64,000 nucleotides of DNA. Source: Charina bottae (Eukaryota > Chordata > Lepidosauria > Squamata > Charinaidae). Shown here piece by piece: positions 43,964 to 55,009 of this stretch. Position 1 is the first letter of the stretch; each line of letters starts with the position of its first letter. The stretch is taken from contig JALMGJ010000002.1 of NCBI GenBank assembly GCA_023362775.1, positions 107,253,981 through 107,317,980 of the forward strand, written 5' to 3'. Position numbers and translations under genes: made by a program. The notes beneath the pieces were generated by a model, which saw only the letters and a list, made by a program, of their open reading frames with translations, was not told the DNA's origin and ran no database searches.

Positions 43964-44359
43964 CAGGGCTTTTCAAAGTGCCGCCGCTGGCGACACACCA
44001 GCGGTGGCAGCGGTGCGGTGGCGGTGCCGGGAGGTGTGTGGCAGCGCACGCGGGCACGGTGGCAGCGCAAGGGGGCGTGCGGCGGCGCACGCACACACAG
44101 CGGTGCGGGGGCGTGCGCCGGCGCGCGTGTGCACGGCGGCACAGGGGGCGTGCGACGGCGCCACGGGGGGCGTGCGGCGGCGTGCGTGTGTACGGTGGTT
44201 GCAGTGGTGGCGGCAGCCTCTGCTAAAACGCAGAAGCACTGATCCCGCGCCGCTGCCGCCATGCATGCGCATGCCGCTGCTTCTGGGTGGTGTGGCGACA
44301 CACCACACTTTGTGTGGCGACACACTTTTGTGTCGCGACACACAGTTTGGAAAGCTGTG
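43964..44359 (-). mobile_element. hAT-type MITE, copy 3
   Basis: 396 bp, inverted relative to copy 1. The left end CAGGGCTTTTCAAAGTGCC equals the complement of copy 1's right end, and the right end GGAAAGCTGTG equals the complement of its left end. Perfect 8-bp duplication GGTTAGAG (43956-43963 and 44360-44367). The interior is longer and extremely GC-rich (CGGCG and GTGCG arrays). No real coding sequence. Confidence 0.9.
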
Positions 44360-44367
44360 GGTTAGAG

Positions 44368-44560
44368 GTTTGGTCTAGTAGTTCAGGCTCCAGGCTAGAA
44401 ACCAGGAGACCTTGAGTTCTAGTCCCACCTTAGGCATGAAAGCTGGCTGGGTGACCTTGGGCCAGTCACTCTCTCTCATCCCAACTCACCTCACAGGGTT
44501 TTTGTTGTGGGGAAAATAGGAGGAGGAAGGTACATATGATCCCCGAACAGGTGTATCCTG
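44368..44560 (+). mobile_element. Sauria-type SINE
   Basis: TTTGGTCTAGTAGTTCAGGC (A box region), GAGTTCTAGTCCCACC (B box region), CTGGGTGACCTTGGGCCAG, then TTGTGGGGAAAATAGGAGG. The 3' tail is truncated before the BovB-like end. Confidence 0.85.
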
Positions 44561-44563
44561 TGA

Positions 44564-44720
44564 TAAAAAAAGACTACTTTTCAACCCTAGATGTTTTAAT
44601 AGGGGTCTTTTTTCCTATGGGAGAACTGGATTGTTAATGAATGGCCTTCACTGGAGTATTCTAGCTCAGAATTTGCACCATTACAAAGTGCTCTATGTCC
44701 TGTTCAGAAAGCCAAATATT
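44564..44720 (+). repeat. 157-bp direct repeat, unit 2
   Basis: Second unit of the repeat at 43545-43701. Confidence 0.9.
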
Positions 44721-44729
44721 ATATGGAAT

Positions 44730-46145
44730 ATAACACAACAGGCTCAGATTTTCCATAAGGTAACAGAAAAAAAAGACAATGTAGAACCTCTTTCAAGATC
44801 TCACCATTCCATCTTTTACTTCTGTATCTGACTCTAAAGACCAATGGAAAGGCTTCGTAGCACTCTTTGTTATAGCCATTGGTTTATTTATTAGCTTACT
44901 TACTTATTAGATGCTTATTAGTATTATTGCTATTATTATTTAGATTTTTAAGGCCACATCTTTTTAAATAAACCATGATGCATTTAAGTGTCTAATATTT
45001 TATTGTAAACAATTGTTTAATGAAACAAAAAGTCCAAGACAACCTAAGTAGAAGGCAGAGATGCTAGAATAAATGGTGTGTGAACTGTGAAGGTACAACA
45101 TATGAATCAACACTGACTTAAAGCAATATTACCAAAACATGACAACACAGAGCAATGCAATGTTGCTGTTTTGATGCTGTAATGACCCTTTGCATATACT
45201 TAATAGCTCAGATACCTGGAACATGTTCAGTGAAATCATTTTATTAGAGATGCACAGCTATCATTTCCCAAGATCACAAATAGGACAATTTTTACAATTA
45301 TTCTACGTTGCTAACCGCCTAGACCCTTTTAAAGCTTTTTTGCAATTGTTCCCATGGTATTAACAAACACATGTAAGGTTTTTATTTGTTTGTTTTTGGT
45401 AGTAGTAGTGGTGATAGCAGTGTAAGTACATGAATAGTTTACCCCCACCAACCCCCAGCTTGCCATCTGTGTCTGAATTGTAATTCTTCTTGATAAGGAT
45501 TATGGAGATAATGAGGATCATGACAAAATGATGATTTAATTGCCGTTTCTTCATTACTAACATTATTTTCTTACATTTGCTGGCAACAGTAACTGGCAAC
45601 AGCTGAACTCTTGTTGCAAACAATACATGGGGGAAGGGAGAAAATGAGAGCTACAACAATACAGAATGGTGTGTGTGTGCGTTTGCACATCCATATGTGT
45701 GTGTGTATATATGGAAGTACCAGGAACAAATGAACTATTGGAAAGCGTTTTATTTTACACACAGTACTTAAAGTATAATACAGTGCAAAACAAGTGGTTT
45801 AATAGCACAATCCAATCCATATGCATTCAGAACGAAGTCCTGTTAATTTCATTGGAGCATATTCACAGATCATGGATATATAATACCAGCCTTAGACTAA
45901 CATTATATTTAAAACATATTATAAATGTACAAAAGTTGTGTGTGTGTGTGTGTAACAGTACATATTTGAAATTTTATGTCCAACTTTCATCACTAACAGG
46001 TGTAGGAAATCAATATTGGAAATATTTTAATTTTCTCAGTTTCCTCAGCTAAATATATCTAAATAAAATTATTGCAAATGAGGATAATGAGGCGATAGTT
46101 CCTCCTGGGGGTGGTTAGCCCAGTAATATCCTCCTTTTAAAGATC
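44730..46145. other. No recognisable feature
   Basis: AT-rich sequence with a few short GT runs (45668-45715, 45936-45952). No supported element. Confidence 0.5.
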
Positions 46146-46149
46146 TTCC

Positions 46150-46304
46150 CATCCTCTGGATTTTTATCTCATCTATTTATTATTATACTGTATTTTTATA
46201 GCTTTTTTAATATTAATTTTAATGTTTGTAAACCGCCCAGAGTCTACTGTCGTGGAGATGGGCGGTGATAAATTTGAATAAATAAATAAATAACATAAAA
46301 AAAA

Positions 46305-46347
<43 letters not shown>
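46150..46347 (+). mobile_element. L2-type LINE 3' tail plus AAT microsatellite
   Basis: GTAAACCGCCCAGAGTCTAC then GAGATGGGCGGTGATAAATT is the L2 end, with AAATAAATAAATAA and an (AAT)n array at 46308-46347. Confidence 0.8.
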
Positions 46348-46486
46348 TACCACTGTTCATTTGGATGAATTCATTTGAATTATATGAATAACACACTGAA
46401 AAAAGCTCATTTTATGTTCATAGCCATATCCCTTTCTGCCACCTACAGTATAGCTGAAGACAGAATGGAAACCCATTAGAGGGTCT

Positions 46487-46491
46487 GTGTT

Positions 46492-46544
<53 letters not shown>
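46487..46544. repeat. GT / GA microsatellite
   Basis: (GT)n to about 46515 then (GA)n. Confidence 0.95.
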
Positions 46545-46548
<4 letters not shown>

Positions 46549-46646
46549 CACAACAGCTTCAGTAGTGCTTTTGCATGCTTCTAGGCTAGAGTGAACCAGC
46601 TGAGAAAGTATGTTACAGGCAATCAATAAGTATTTGTACAACTTTT

Positions 46647-46891
46647 GGTCTAGTGGTTAAGGTGCTGGGCTAGAAACCAGGAGACCTTGAGTTCTAGTCC
46701 CGCCTTAGGCATGAAAACCAGCTGGGTGACCTTGGGCCAGTCAGTCTCTCTCAGCCCAACTCACCTCACAGGGTTGTTGTTGTGGGGAAAATAGGAGGAG
46801 GAAGAAGTATTAGGTATGTTCACCGCCTTGAGTTATTTATAAAAATAATATTAAAGGTGGGATAAAAATTAAACAAACAAACAAACAAACA
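46647..46891 (+). mobile_element. Sauria-type SINE, full length
   Basis: Best copy in the window. Head with TGGTCTAGTGGTTAAGGTG (A box) and GAGTTCTAGTCCCGCC (B box), body CAGCTGGGTGACCTTGGGCC and TTGTGGGGAAAATAGGAGG, then the BovB-like tail ACCGCCTTGAGTTATTTAT and AAGGTGGGATAAAAATT, ending in (AAAC)n. AACTTTT flanks both sides (46640-46646 and 46892-46898). SINEs with this tail are thought to use BovB enzymes for retrotransposition. Confidence 0.9.
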
Positions 46892-46899
46892 AACTTTTA

Positions 46900-48190
46900 A
46901 TATACTATGGTTTAAGGGAATAAGCTCACCATCAGTCAGTTGTGTTTCCCTAAGACTGCATCATTCATAGTAAAAATCAAATGTGGTGGTCCATAAGAGT
47001 AGTGCTCCTATTTGGATATTTACTAATTTTATATGTTGATCTAAGTATGATTGTTTTTTCCAACTATCATGCAGTTGTTGTTTTTTAAACTGCAATTTCA
47101 GGGAGGTTCTGCTATAAAATGACTGGTTGGCTGTCTTTCATCTGTATGCCTTGGTTCAACACAGCTTTTGGAATTAAACAAGAATTCAGCGATTATAGTG
47201 TGTGTGAGACTCTGCTGAACACATATCCAACTAAGCAGGCACACTGAGCAATTTAGCACATCAGATAGAAGCATGAAGTCAGTCTTCATTAGATGACTTG
47301 ATGCATAATGGGGTAGAAATCATATGGTTAATTATAAGTTTGGACATGCAGCACGCTGCTTCCAAAACTTCTATGTTGTGGTTGGAAAATCAATTCACCA
47401 CAGTTTCATTGTTTTCCACATGCCCATTAACCCATGTTAATATGCTTCAGCATTTATTTGAACTGATATTTCAACTTATCATTTGGGATAAATAAAGATT
47501 AAAATGAAGATACAAGGTTAATGTGTTTAAAATGTAAAATCATGTTTTAAAATTGCCTGCTGACTGGTCCCAAAGCTGAGCAATAAAGATGATGAGGCCT
47601 GTTTACTTAACCTTGCTTTATTTAAATTAAAATTCATTTTGGAGCATTGATCAGGAGATGCAATATTGCTACACTGTATGTGTCTTTGTTTTTTCTTTTC
47701 CTTTTAACTTGAGAATGTTCAGAAAGGAACCTAAGTGCTTTACAGAGCATTTCCTTCCTCCCCCCTTCTCCTGTAATAAATAGAACAGGAACATTTACAG
47801 GTTTCTTTAAATGCCACTGCAAGCTACAAGTGTCATGCAAGAGACTCACGTGGCAAACTACTCAATTGTAATGCAAACAAGGTCATTCATAAAATAAGGA
47901 AAAGTTATCATTACTGCTACAAGGTCTTTTTAAACATTATTCTTTAGTAAACAAATATTACGCACAGTTCCAAGGCCATTGCATACATATATGATCAGTG
48001 GGAAAGAAAAGGACCTGGGAACACAATATCTAACAATATCTAACCAGCAAGTATTTACCCAGAAGACAATTCATTAAAAGTTATACTTTAAAATATATTT
48101 TAGGAATTCCATTATTTCATATCTGCTGCTCTAAAAAAGAAATCCTATGACATTGTACATTATAAGCCACAAATTCATCCTTTCACTAGG
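46900..48190. other. No recognisable feature
   Basis: AT-rich sequence without supported elements. Confidence 0.5.
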
Positions 48191-48194
48191 ATGG

Positions 48195-49025
48195 AGGGAT
48201 GGAAACAGCTTTGGTTGCACCTATGAAGAGCAGGTGGCAGTCATGGCCAGAAGGGGCTTTGTGCAACTTTGTGTTGTGCGCCAGTTATGCCCTTTCCTGG
48301 ATCGGGAGTCTTTCCGTATAGTCACTCATGCCCTGCTCATCTCCCATATAGACTACTGCAATGCGCTTTACATGGGGCTACCCCTGAAGAGTATCCGGAA
48401 GCTTCAACTGGTCCAAAATGTGGCTGCGCACGCAGTTATTGGTGCCCCTAGATCGGCTCATGTGACACCTCTGCTGCGCCAGCTGCACTGGGTGCCAGTA
48501 TGCTTCTGGGTGCAACTCAAGGTGTTGGTTATGACCTTTAAAGCCCTACATGGCATGGGACCAGGGTACCCGAGGGACTGTCTCATCCCCATAACTTCAA
48601 ACCATCCCACTCAATTATGCAGAGAGGGCATGCTTCGAACCCCATTGTTAAGGGAATTTCACTTGACGGGGTCCAGAAGGCGGGCCTTCTCAGCAGTGGC
48701 ACCTACCCTTTGGAACATTCTGACCCCGGAGGTGAGGCAGGCCCCGTTGCTCCTGTCCTTCCGGAAGAATTTAAAGACCTGGTTTTGCCGCCTCGCTTGG
48801 GATGGGAACAGGAATAGTTCCTCATGGGGATGGCTGGTGCCATAGAGCCCTTTTAAAAGATAATTGTATCGCCTATTGGATTTTATATTTAACTTATTAA
48901 TAATAATGATTATAGATTGTATTATTTTATATCTATTTATAATATAAATTTTAATTGTTATGTTTGTAAACCGCCCAGAGTCCCCTTTGGGGGAGATGGT
49001 GCGGTGATAGAAGTTGAAGGATGGA

Positions 49026-49072
<47 letters not shown>

Positions 49073-49073
49073 A
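48195..49073 (+). mobile_element. L2 LINE 3' part (copy A)
   Basis: 5'-truncated L2 including the ORF2 end, the 3' end GTAAACCGCCCAGAGTCCCC, and an (AAAT)n tail at 49024-49073. It directly abuts a second L2 in the same orientation. Confidence 0.85.
48205..48845 (+). pseudogene. L2 ORF2 C-terminal region (copy A)
   Basis: Open frame (stop at 48845) encoding the thumb and C-terminal region after the RT catalytic site: QLCPFLDRESFRIVTHALLI, DYCNALYMGLPLKSIRKLQL, LRQLHWVPVCFWVQLKVLVM and APTLWNILTPEVRQAPLLL. These are hallmark segments of L2/CR1 LINEs. The YADD box and endonuclease are missing. The frame appears intact from about 48205, but the part before that is unrelated sequence. Confidence 0.85.
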
Positions 49074-50475
49074 GGATGATCTCTGGTGAGATCAGGATGG
49101 GGGCAGTGCATCCATCCTGGCTCTTCTTGACCTCTCAGCAGCTTTCAATACCATTGACCATGGTATCCTTTTGGGTCGGCTCAGGGAGTTGGGGTGGGTG
49201 GCGTGGCTTTGTGCTGGTTCACCTCCTTCCTCCAGGGCCGATCCCAATCAGTGTTGATAGGGGACAAGAGATCTGGCCCGTGGCCCCTACTTTGTGGGGT
49301 GCCATAGAGTTTGGTACTCTCTCCGCTCCTTTTTAACATCTACATGAAATCACTGGGCGAGATCATCTGTCACCATGGGGTGAGGTATTATCAATACGCG
49401 GATGATATGCAATTATACATCTCCATCCCAGGTGATGTAAGTGACGCTGTGACCACCCTTTCACAGTGCCTGGAGGCTGTAGTGGTCTGGATGGGGAACA
49501 ACAGGCTTCAGCTGAACCCTGGTAAGATGGAGTGGCTGTGGGTTGGGGGCTCCTGGGGTTCTGGGAATTTGCCATCTTTGGCTCTGGATGGGGTTGCACT
49601 GCCCCAGACAGATCCGCTGCGGAACCTGGGGGTTCTCCTGGACTTACAAATCCTGCTTGAGGAGCAGGTGGCAGTCGTGGCCAGGGGGGCCTTTGCTAAA
49701 CTTTGTGTTGTGCGCCAGCTATGCCCTTTTCTGGATCGGGAGTCCCTCTGAATGGTCACTCATGCCCTGGACATCTCCCTCATAGACTACTGCAATGCAC
49801 TCTACATGGGGCTACCCTTGAAGAGTATCCGGAAGCTATACCTGGTGCAAAATGCAGCTGTGCAAGCAGTCTTAGGAGCCCCTAGAAGGGCACATATAAC
49901 ACTGTTGCTGTGCGAGCTGCATTGGGTGCCAGTTTGCTTCTGGGTCCAATTCAAGGTGTTGTTTATCACCTTTAAAGCCCTACATGGCATTGGTCAGGTT
50001 ACCTGAGGAACCGCCTCACCCCCGTTACATCATCCCGTCCCACCCAGTCAGGCAGAGAGGGCATGTTACAGACCCTGTCCATGAGGGACTGCTGATTGGC
50101 AGGGTCCAGGAGGAGGGACTTCTCTGCCGTGGCACCCGCCCTTTGGAACAATCTTCCCCCAGGGGTAAGACAGGCCCCCACTCTCCCGGCCTTTTGGAAG
50201 GGAGTGAAGACATGGTTATGTCACCTTGCCTGGGATGGGAGGGGGGACAGCTATTCATGAAGTGGTTAATACCATGAGGGTGCCCAGGAGAAGATCTCAT
50301 CTCCCATCTTGAATTTTATATTTATATTTATATTTTGTATTTTATATTTGTATTTTTATGCATTTATATTTATAGTTATATTGAATTGTTTTCGGCAATT
50401 GTTATTTTTATTATTTGTAAGCCACACAGAGTCATTATACGTGAGTTGGGAAGTAGAGAAATTTAATAATAAATT
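49074..50475 (+). mobile_element. L2 LINE 3' part (copy B)
   Basis: Longer L2 copy beginning in the reverse transcriptase and ending near 50475, where an ATTT-type tail starts. Its 5' edge coincides with the tail of copy A. Confidence 0.85.
49080..50006 (+). pseudogene. L2 ORF2 reverse transcriptase (copy B)
   Basis: Broken frames. 49110-49170 has LALLDLSAAFNTIDHGIL (RT motif A), and a shift follows. 49311-49751 has LSPLLFNIYMKSLGEIICHH and the catalytic YQYADDMQLYIS (YADD codons 49394-49405), then LQLNPGKMEWLW. A stop at about 49749 and the next frame (49752-50006) carry THALDISLIDYCNALYMGL and LHWVPVCFWVQFKVL. At least two frameshifts or stops make this a dead copy. Confidence 0.85.
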
Positions 50476-50555
50476 TATTTATTTATTTATTTATTTATTT
50501 ATTAAATTTCTATGACCACCCATCTCCCCCTCAAGGAGGGACTCTTTGAGGTAAT
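50476..50555 (-). mobile_element. L2-type LINE 3' tail (copy C), tail to tail with copy B
   Basis: (ATTT)n at about 50476-50505, then TATGACCACCCATCTCCCCC and TCAAGGAGGGACTCTTTGAG, the reverse complement of an L2 end. Only the tail is present. Confidence 0.75.
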
Positions 50556-50604
50556 TTATTATTTATTGATATTTCACTTTCATTGTGTTAAATGTCCCAC
50601 CGCT

Positions 50605-50712
50605 TTTAAATATGGGTTTATCAAAAATACTATTTTTCCATTAATAAAATCCATTAATAAAATTAAATATGGGTTTATCAAAAATACTATATTTCCATTA
50701 ATAAAATCCATC
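50605..50712. repeat. Local tandem duplication
   Basis: AATATGGGTTTATCAAAAAT and CCATTAATAAAATCCAT occur twice in tandem, with a unit of about 57 bp. Confidence 0.85.
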
Positions 50713-50759
50713 AGAAACAACAACAATAAACAACCATCACAATAGTTATTACAGGCAGG

Positions 50760-52490
50760 TGATAAGAAGCAGTATGGGAAATGCCCTGCCACCCCCCCCC
50801 CAAAAAAAAACACCCTTTAATTATTGGCAGAAACACTTCATCCTGGGAATCCACCCTGTCTCAGAAAACAGATCCTTCTGCATTGTGGAAGCTACAATAG
50901 AAATTAATCCACATCACTGCCAAGTTAGCATCACGGAGCAAGCTTCGATAGAATAAAAGAGACCAGATACTCTAAGTCAATATAGAAGCAATTGCTGTCT
51001 GAGATTACCAGGCCCCTGAATTATTCAGGAATTTGTAAACCAACAGTAACCCTTTGAACATGGGTCAGTAACTCACTATCAACTGCTCCATTGCAAAGAA
51101 AATATAAACTATTTTTTAAAGTTGGTAGAAGAAAAAGAACATGAGCTTTTTAGGGTTATGTTCAGCAACAGCTTATTTGTTCGAGCCTCGTATGCAACAC
51201 TAGGCCATTGTAGAGTGGCTTCCATAAGAAACTAGCCACATGCACACAAAGATGTCACAACATAACTGCTATGACGATATTGAAACAAGTACATAATTGA
51301 AACAAGTACATCATTTGCATGATAACATTATCATGTGTATGTCATCTGCCCATCATCCTTTGCCACCCTGGGGATCCTGTCTCATGGCAGTCAGTCCCCA
51401 TGGGATATGCTTAGATTTAGATACACTGCTAGCAGCTAGAGTCAGTGCTAACCAACTCTGAATAACATTTGCTTTCTCAAAAAGATTCCTACTGTGCTTA
51501 GAGTAGGAGATGGGTTAGTACTTGATACTCGATTCCCTTGGCTTAAAAAGTAGCTTGCCACTTAAAATGCTATGGAAGGAGACAAACGGGGGTCCTAGGA
51601 TATGTGCAATCATTGGCCCACATATTTTCTGACTGTTTCCTTGTAAGCACTCAAAGGAGTTCAATAAGAATAGTACTAGGAATTTATTTTAAGAGAAAGG
51701 AAGAGAGCAAAGAGGTTTACATTAGTATCAGGTAGAGAAATTCTCCACTAATGTTTACTACCAGTTTTTATTCAATTCAATTAAAGAGAATTTGTTTTAG
51801 AAATGTTCATGCCTGTAGACTTGAGAGAGGGAGCTGCTCACATTAAATTGCTCCCTAAATATTAATCTGTTTTACAAAGACCAGTTAAGCTTTCTTTCCC
51901 CCTCCTGGCCTAAATTTTTTAGGTAGGCTTTGAGTTTGAGCTGTTTTTTTCCCCCACAAGCCAATAGAATCTGAGATAAATTCTTGTAGATAAGAATTCT
52001 CATATTTAACTGTAAGGTGTTCAAGACGTTTGTGTGAATTATCATGTGTTTAATTTTATAATAATCTGTCCAGTGGGTCTACAGCCTTGCTGGCTTTTCA
52101 GGTTTCAGTTAAATCTCCATGAAATAAAGGTATCAAGAGGCATTTCCTACTGCTAAGGGGAAATCCTGTCCCTTGAAAAACTGATGCAGAAATTCTCTTT
52201 CCTCTGGAGAGATTCAGAAAAATAATCTGAACTCCTCCCCCCCCCCGTTTTTTTTTTCCTCCACAAATTTGGTGGAAATTTTTTCTGGGTCATTTATGCC
52301 CTGCTCTAGTTTGCAACCCTGCCCTTTCCTTTCTATTCCCAATTCCCTCTATGAATCATTCACAGGTCCATAGCTGTTTAATGTAGTAATTTCCCACCTC
52401 ATGTTCATAATGGACTATGCTAAGTCTTTCATTATTAAACCATTTAGAACGAACAGCTTCACTGACAATATACTGATGCTCAAAGCTTTG
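50760..52490. other. No recognisable feature
   Basis: AT-rich sequence with a short C/A run at about 50791-50810 and a 17-bp direct duplication (ATTGAAACAAGTACAT...) at about 51279-51312. Confidence 0.5.
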
Positions 52491-52496
52491 AAAAAG

Positions 52497-52511
52497 TATG
52501 TCGGAGAAATA
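52497..52511. other. TSD of the Penelope-like insertion, left
   Basis: TATGTCGGAGAAATA, identical to 55096-55110. Confidence 0.9.
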
Positions 52512-52584
52512 TGTCTATGAAGGTTCTCAGTCATCCTGGTGGAATTGTCTGTAGCTTGAATCATGTCAACTGGATTTCTATTTT

Positions 52585-52633
52585 CTCAGTGGAAACGTTT
52601 CGCTCCTTATCCAAGAAGCTTCTTCAGTCTGAG
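52585..52633 (-). ncRNA. Hammerhead-ribozyme-like motif (left arm)
   Basis: Same sequence as the motif at 55010-55058, on the minus strand: CUCAG, A, core CUGAAGA, helix II (GCUUCUU with AAGGAGC, loop GGAU), core GAAAC, GUUUC, then CUGAG closing helix I. Penelope-like elements are known to carry hammerhead motifs of this kind. Confidence 0.55.
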
Positions 52634-52722
52634 TAAAGTTTGTAAGGGAATCCTTAAATATGTTTCTATGGTGGCTGTGTGACCTTGCACCTGGGGCTAG
52701 GTCATGGTTATTTGAAATGTTT

Positions 52723-53633
52723 CTAAATCCCTTTATCATCCAAAGGAGGATCGTTAAGATTACCTTGCTGTTGTTGAGATTGTGAAATGTTCTTAATCTT
52801 CCTAGGCACAGAAGACAAAGCAGGAAGGAAAATAGGGGAGAGATTGTGCCTGAGGCCCCCACCTCTATTCAAAGAAGGATTTTCCAAGTTGGCATAAATG
52901 GATTCCTTGACCCCTCTTTCAAACCACTTATCTTCCCTGTCTAAAATGTGAACATTAATGTCCTCAAATGAGTGTCCTTTTTCCTTTAGAGGAAGGTAAA
53001 CTGCTGACTCTGGTGTGGTGTTGCTCCTCCTGTGTTGGGCCACCCTCCTGTACAAAGGTTGTTTGGTTTCTCCAATGTAGAGCTCAGAGCACTCCTCACT
53101 GCACTGAATTGCATACACTACATTGCTTTTCTTGTGTTTTGGAGTTTGATCTTTGGGGTGTACAAGCCTCTGTCTCAGTGTGTTGGTGGTTTTGAAATAT
53201 ACAGGTATGTGGTGTTTGCCAAATATCCTTTTTATCTTTTCAGACACGCCAGCCATGTAAGGAATGACCAGGTTCTTCCATTTACTCTGAGTCTCAGCCC
53301 TGTCTGTTGCTGTTTTAGGTCTGGTAGACTTAGATTTGGTGAAGGCCCAATTTGGATATCCACAGGCCTTCAGAGCTGTTCTCAGGTGCTGATTTTCATT
53401 CTTTTTGGAATCCATGGAGGTGGGGATGGTTTCTGCTCTGTATGACAATGTCCTGATGACCCCTAGTTTGTGCTGTAGTGGATGGTGGGAGTCAAACATC
53501 AGATATTGATCTGTGTGTGTGGGTTTCCTGTAGATCCCTATTTCTAGATTGCCACCGGTCCCAATGAGGACTTCACAGTCTAGGAATGCCAGTCTGTTGT
53601 CCTTGGTGTCTTCTCTGGTGAACCTAATGTTGG
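52723..53633 (-). pseudogene. Penelope-like ORF C-terminal part (GIY-YIG endonuclease)
   Basis: Open from at least 53499 to 52723. It encodes the RT-endonuclease linker (MFDSHHPLQHKLGVIRTLSY) and the GIY-YIG nuclease: NVVYAIQCSE supplies the first Tyr, ELYIGETKQPLYRRVAQHRR the YIG-type motif and Arg, and ERGVKESIYANLENPSLNRG the region with the metal-binding Glu and the Asn. It has a three-base deletion (one residue) in the SNTT-PESAVY stretch relative to the right arm. The RT catalytic domain is missing, so this arm encodes no working protein. Confidence 0.85.
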
Positions 53634-53639
53634 GTTAGG

Positions 53640-54920
53640 TTCCACTGGGAATCTGGAACCACTCATGTTCTATCTGCGGTCAGGAAGAGACTAGAAGAGG
53701 ACAGCACCCTTGAAAGGAGAAACCATCTCAATCCAAAACATATCTGCCATCTTCTGGACCTGTGTCTCAACACCACTTATTTTTCATACAGAGGTGACTT
53801 TTACAGACAAAAACACGGCTGTGCCATGGGTTCTCCTGTGTCACCCATTGTGGACAATTTATATATGGAAGAAGTGGAGAAGAAAGCACTCAACACATTC
53901 CATGGAACAGCGCCCACCCACTGGTTCAGGTATGTGGATGACACCTGGGTCAAAATCAAGGCCCAGGAAGTACAGGCCTTCACGGACCATATAAACACCA
54001 TAGATTCCAACATTGGGTTCACCAGAGAAGACACCAAGGACAACAGACTGGCATTCCTAGACTGTGAAGTCCTCATTGGGACCGGTGGCAATCTAGAAAT
54101 AGGGATCTACAGGAAACCCACACACACAGATCAATATCTGATGTTTGACTCCCACCATCCACTACAGCACAAACTAGGGGTCATCAGGACATTGTCACAC
54201 AGAGCAGAAACCATCCCCACCTCCATGGATTCCAAAAAGAATGAAAATCAGCACCTGAGAACAGCTCTGAAGGCCTGTGGATATCCAAATTGGGCCTTCA
54301 CCAAATCTAAGTCTACCAGACCTAAAACAGCAACAGACAAGGCTGAGACTCAGAGTAAACGGAAGAACCTGGTCATTCCTTACATGGCTGGCATGTCTGA
54401 AAAGATAAAAAGGATATTTGGCAAACACCACATACCTGTATATTTCAAAACCACGAACACACTGAGACAGAAGCTTGTACACCCCAAAGATCAAACTCCA
54501 AAACACAAGAAAAGCAATGTAGTGTATGCAATTCAGTGCAGTGAGAAGTGCTCTGAGCTCTACATTGGAGAAACCAAACAACCTTTGTACAGGAGGATGG
54601 CCCAACACAGGAGGAGCAACACCACAGGACCAGAGTCAGCAGTTTACCTTCCTCTAAAGGAAAAAGGACACTCATTTGAGGACATTAATGTTCACATTTT
54701 AGACAGGGAAGATAAGTGGTTTGAAAGAGGGGTCAAGGAATCCATTTATGCCAACTTGGAAAATCCTTCTTTGAATAGAAGTGGGGGCCTCAGGCACAAT
54801 CTCTCCCCTATTTTCCTTCCTGCTTTGTCTTCTGTGCCTAGGAAGATTAAGAACATTTCACAAGCTCAACAGCAGCATGGTGATCTTAACGATCCTCCTC
54901 TGGATGATAAAGGGATTTAG
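53640..54920 (+). CDS. Penelope-like RT plus GIY-YIG endonuclease, 5' truncated
   Basis: Open frame with no internal stop that I can see, about 425 codons, missing its true start. In order: RT fingers end (RLEEDSTLERRNHLNPKHIC, then DFYRQKHGCAMGSPVSPIV, with Gly and Ser-Pro of RT motif 4), the catalytic FRYVDDTWV (YVDD, codons 53931-53942), thumb (TREDTKDNRLAFLDCEVLIG, then IYRKPTHTDQYL), a basic linker, and the GIY-YIG nuclease (NVVYAIQCSEKCSELYIGET, PLYRRMAQHRR, FERGVKESIYANLENPSLN). Penelope enzymes use this nuclease to nick DNA and prime reverse transcription. Both catalytic boxes are intact, so only the N-terminus is lost. The layout fits the Penelope/Neptune branch. Confidence 0.85.
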   Translation, partial: FHWESGTTHVLSAVRKRLEEDSTLERRNHLNPKHICHLLDLCLNTTYFSYRGDFYRQKHGCAMGSPVSPIVDNLYMEEVEKKALNTFHGTAPTHWFRYVDDTWVKIKAQEVQAFTDHINTIDSNIGFTREDTKDNRLAFLDCEVLIGTGGNLEIGIYRKPTHTDQYLMFDSHHPLQHKLGVIRTLSHRAETIPTSMDSKKNENQHLRTALKACGYPNWAFTKSKSTRPKTATDKAETQSKRKNLVIPYMAGMSEKIKRIFGKHHIPVYFKTTNTLRQKLVHPKDQTPKHKKSNVVYAIQCSEKCSELYIGETKQPLYRRMAQHRRSNTTGPESAVYLPLKEKGHSFEDINVHILDREDKWFERGVKESIYANLENPSLNRSGGLRHNLSPIFLPALSSVPRKIKNISQAQQQHGDLNDPPLDDKGI

Positions 54921-55009
54921 AAACATTTCAAATAACCATGACCTAGCCCCAGGTGCAAGGTCACACAGCCACCATAGAAACATATTTAAGGATTCCCTTA
55001 CAAACTTTA

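Larger units (their letters stand above)
52512..53633 (-). mobile_element. Penelope-like element, left arm
   Basis: 5'-truncated Penelope-like element on the minus strand. It is nearly identical in reverse complement to 54010-55095. It begins at 53633 inside the coding region (after the RT catalytic motif) and ends at 52512, extending about 36 bases past the point where the right arm stops. No flanking DNA separates it from the right arm. Confidence 0.9.

Noticed and set aside
43936..44378. Long GC-rich open frames on both strands
   Set aside because: Same reason; they span the hAT MITE copy 3 and its flanks.
52968..53445. Cys/Phe-rich frames opposite the left Penelope arm
   Set aside because: Antisense shadow of the GIY-YIG coding region; the mirrored frames at 54195-54675 are the same shadow.
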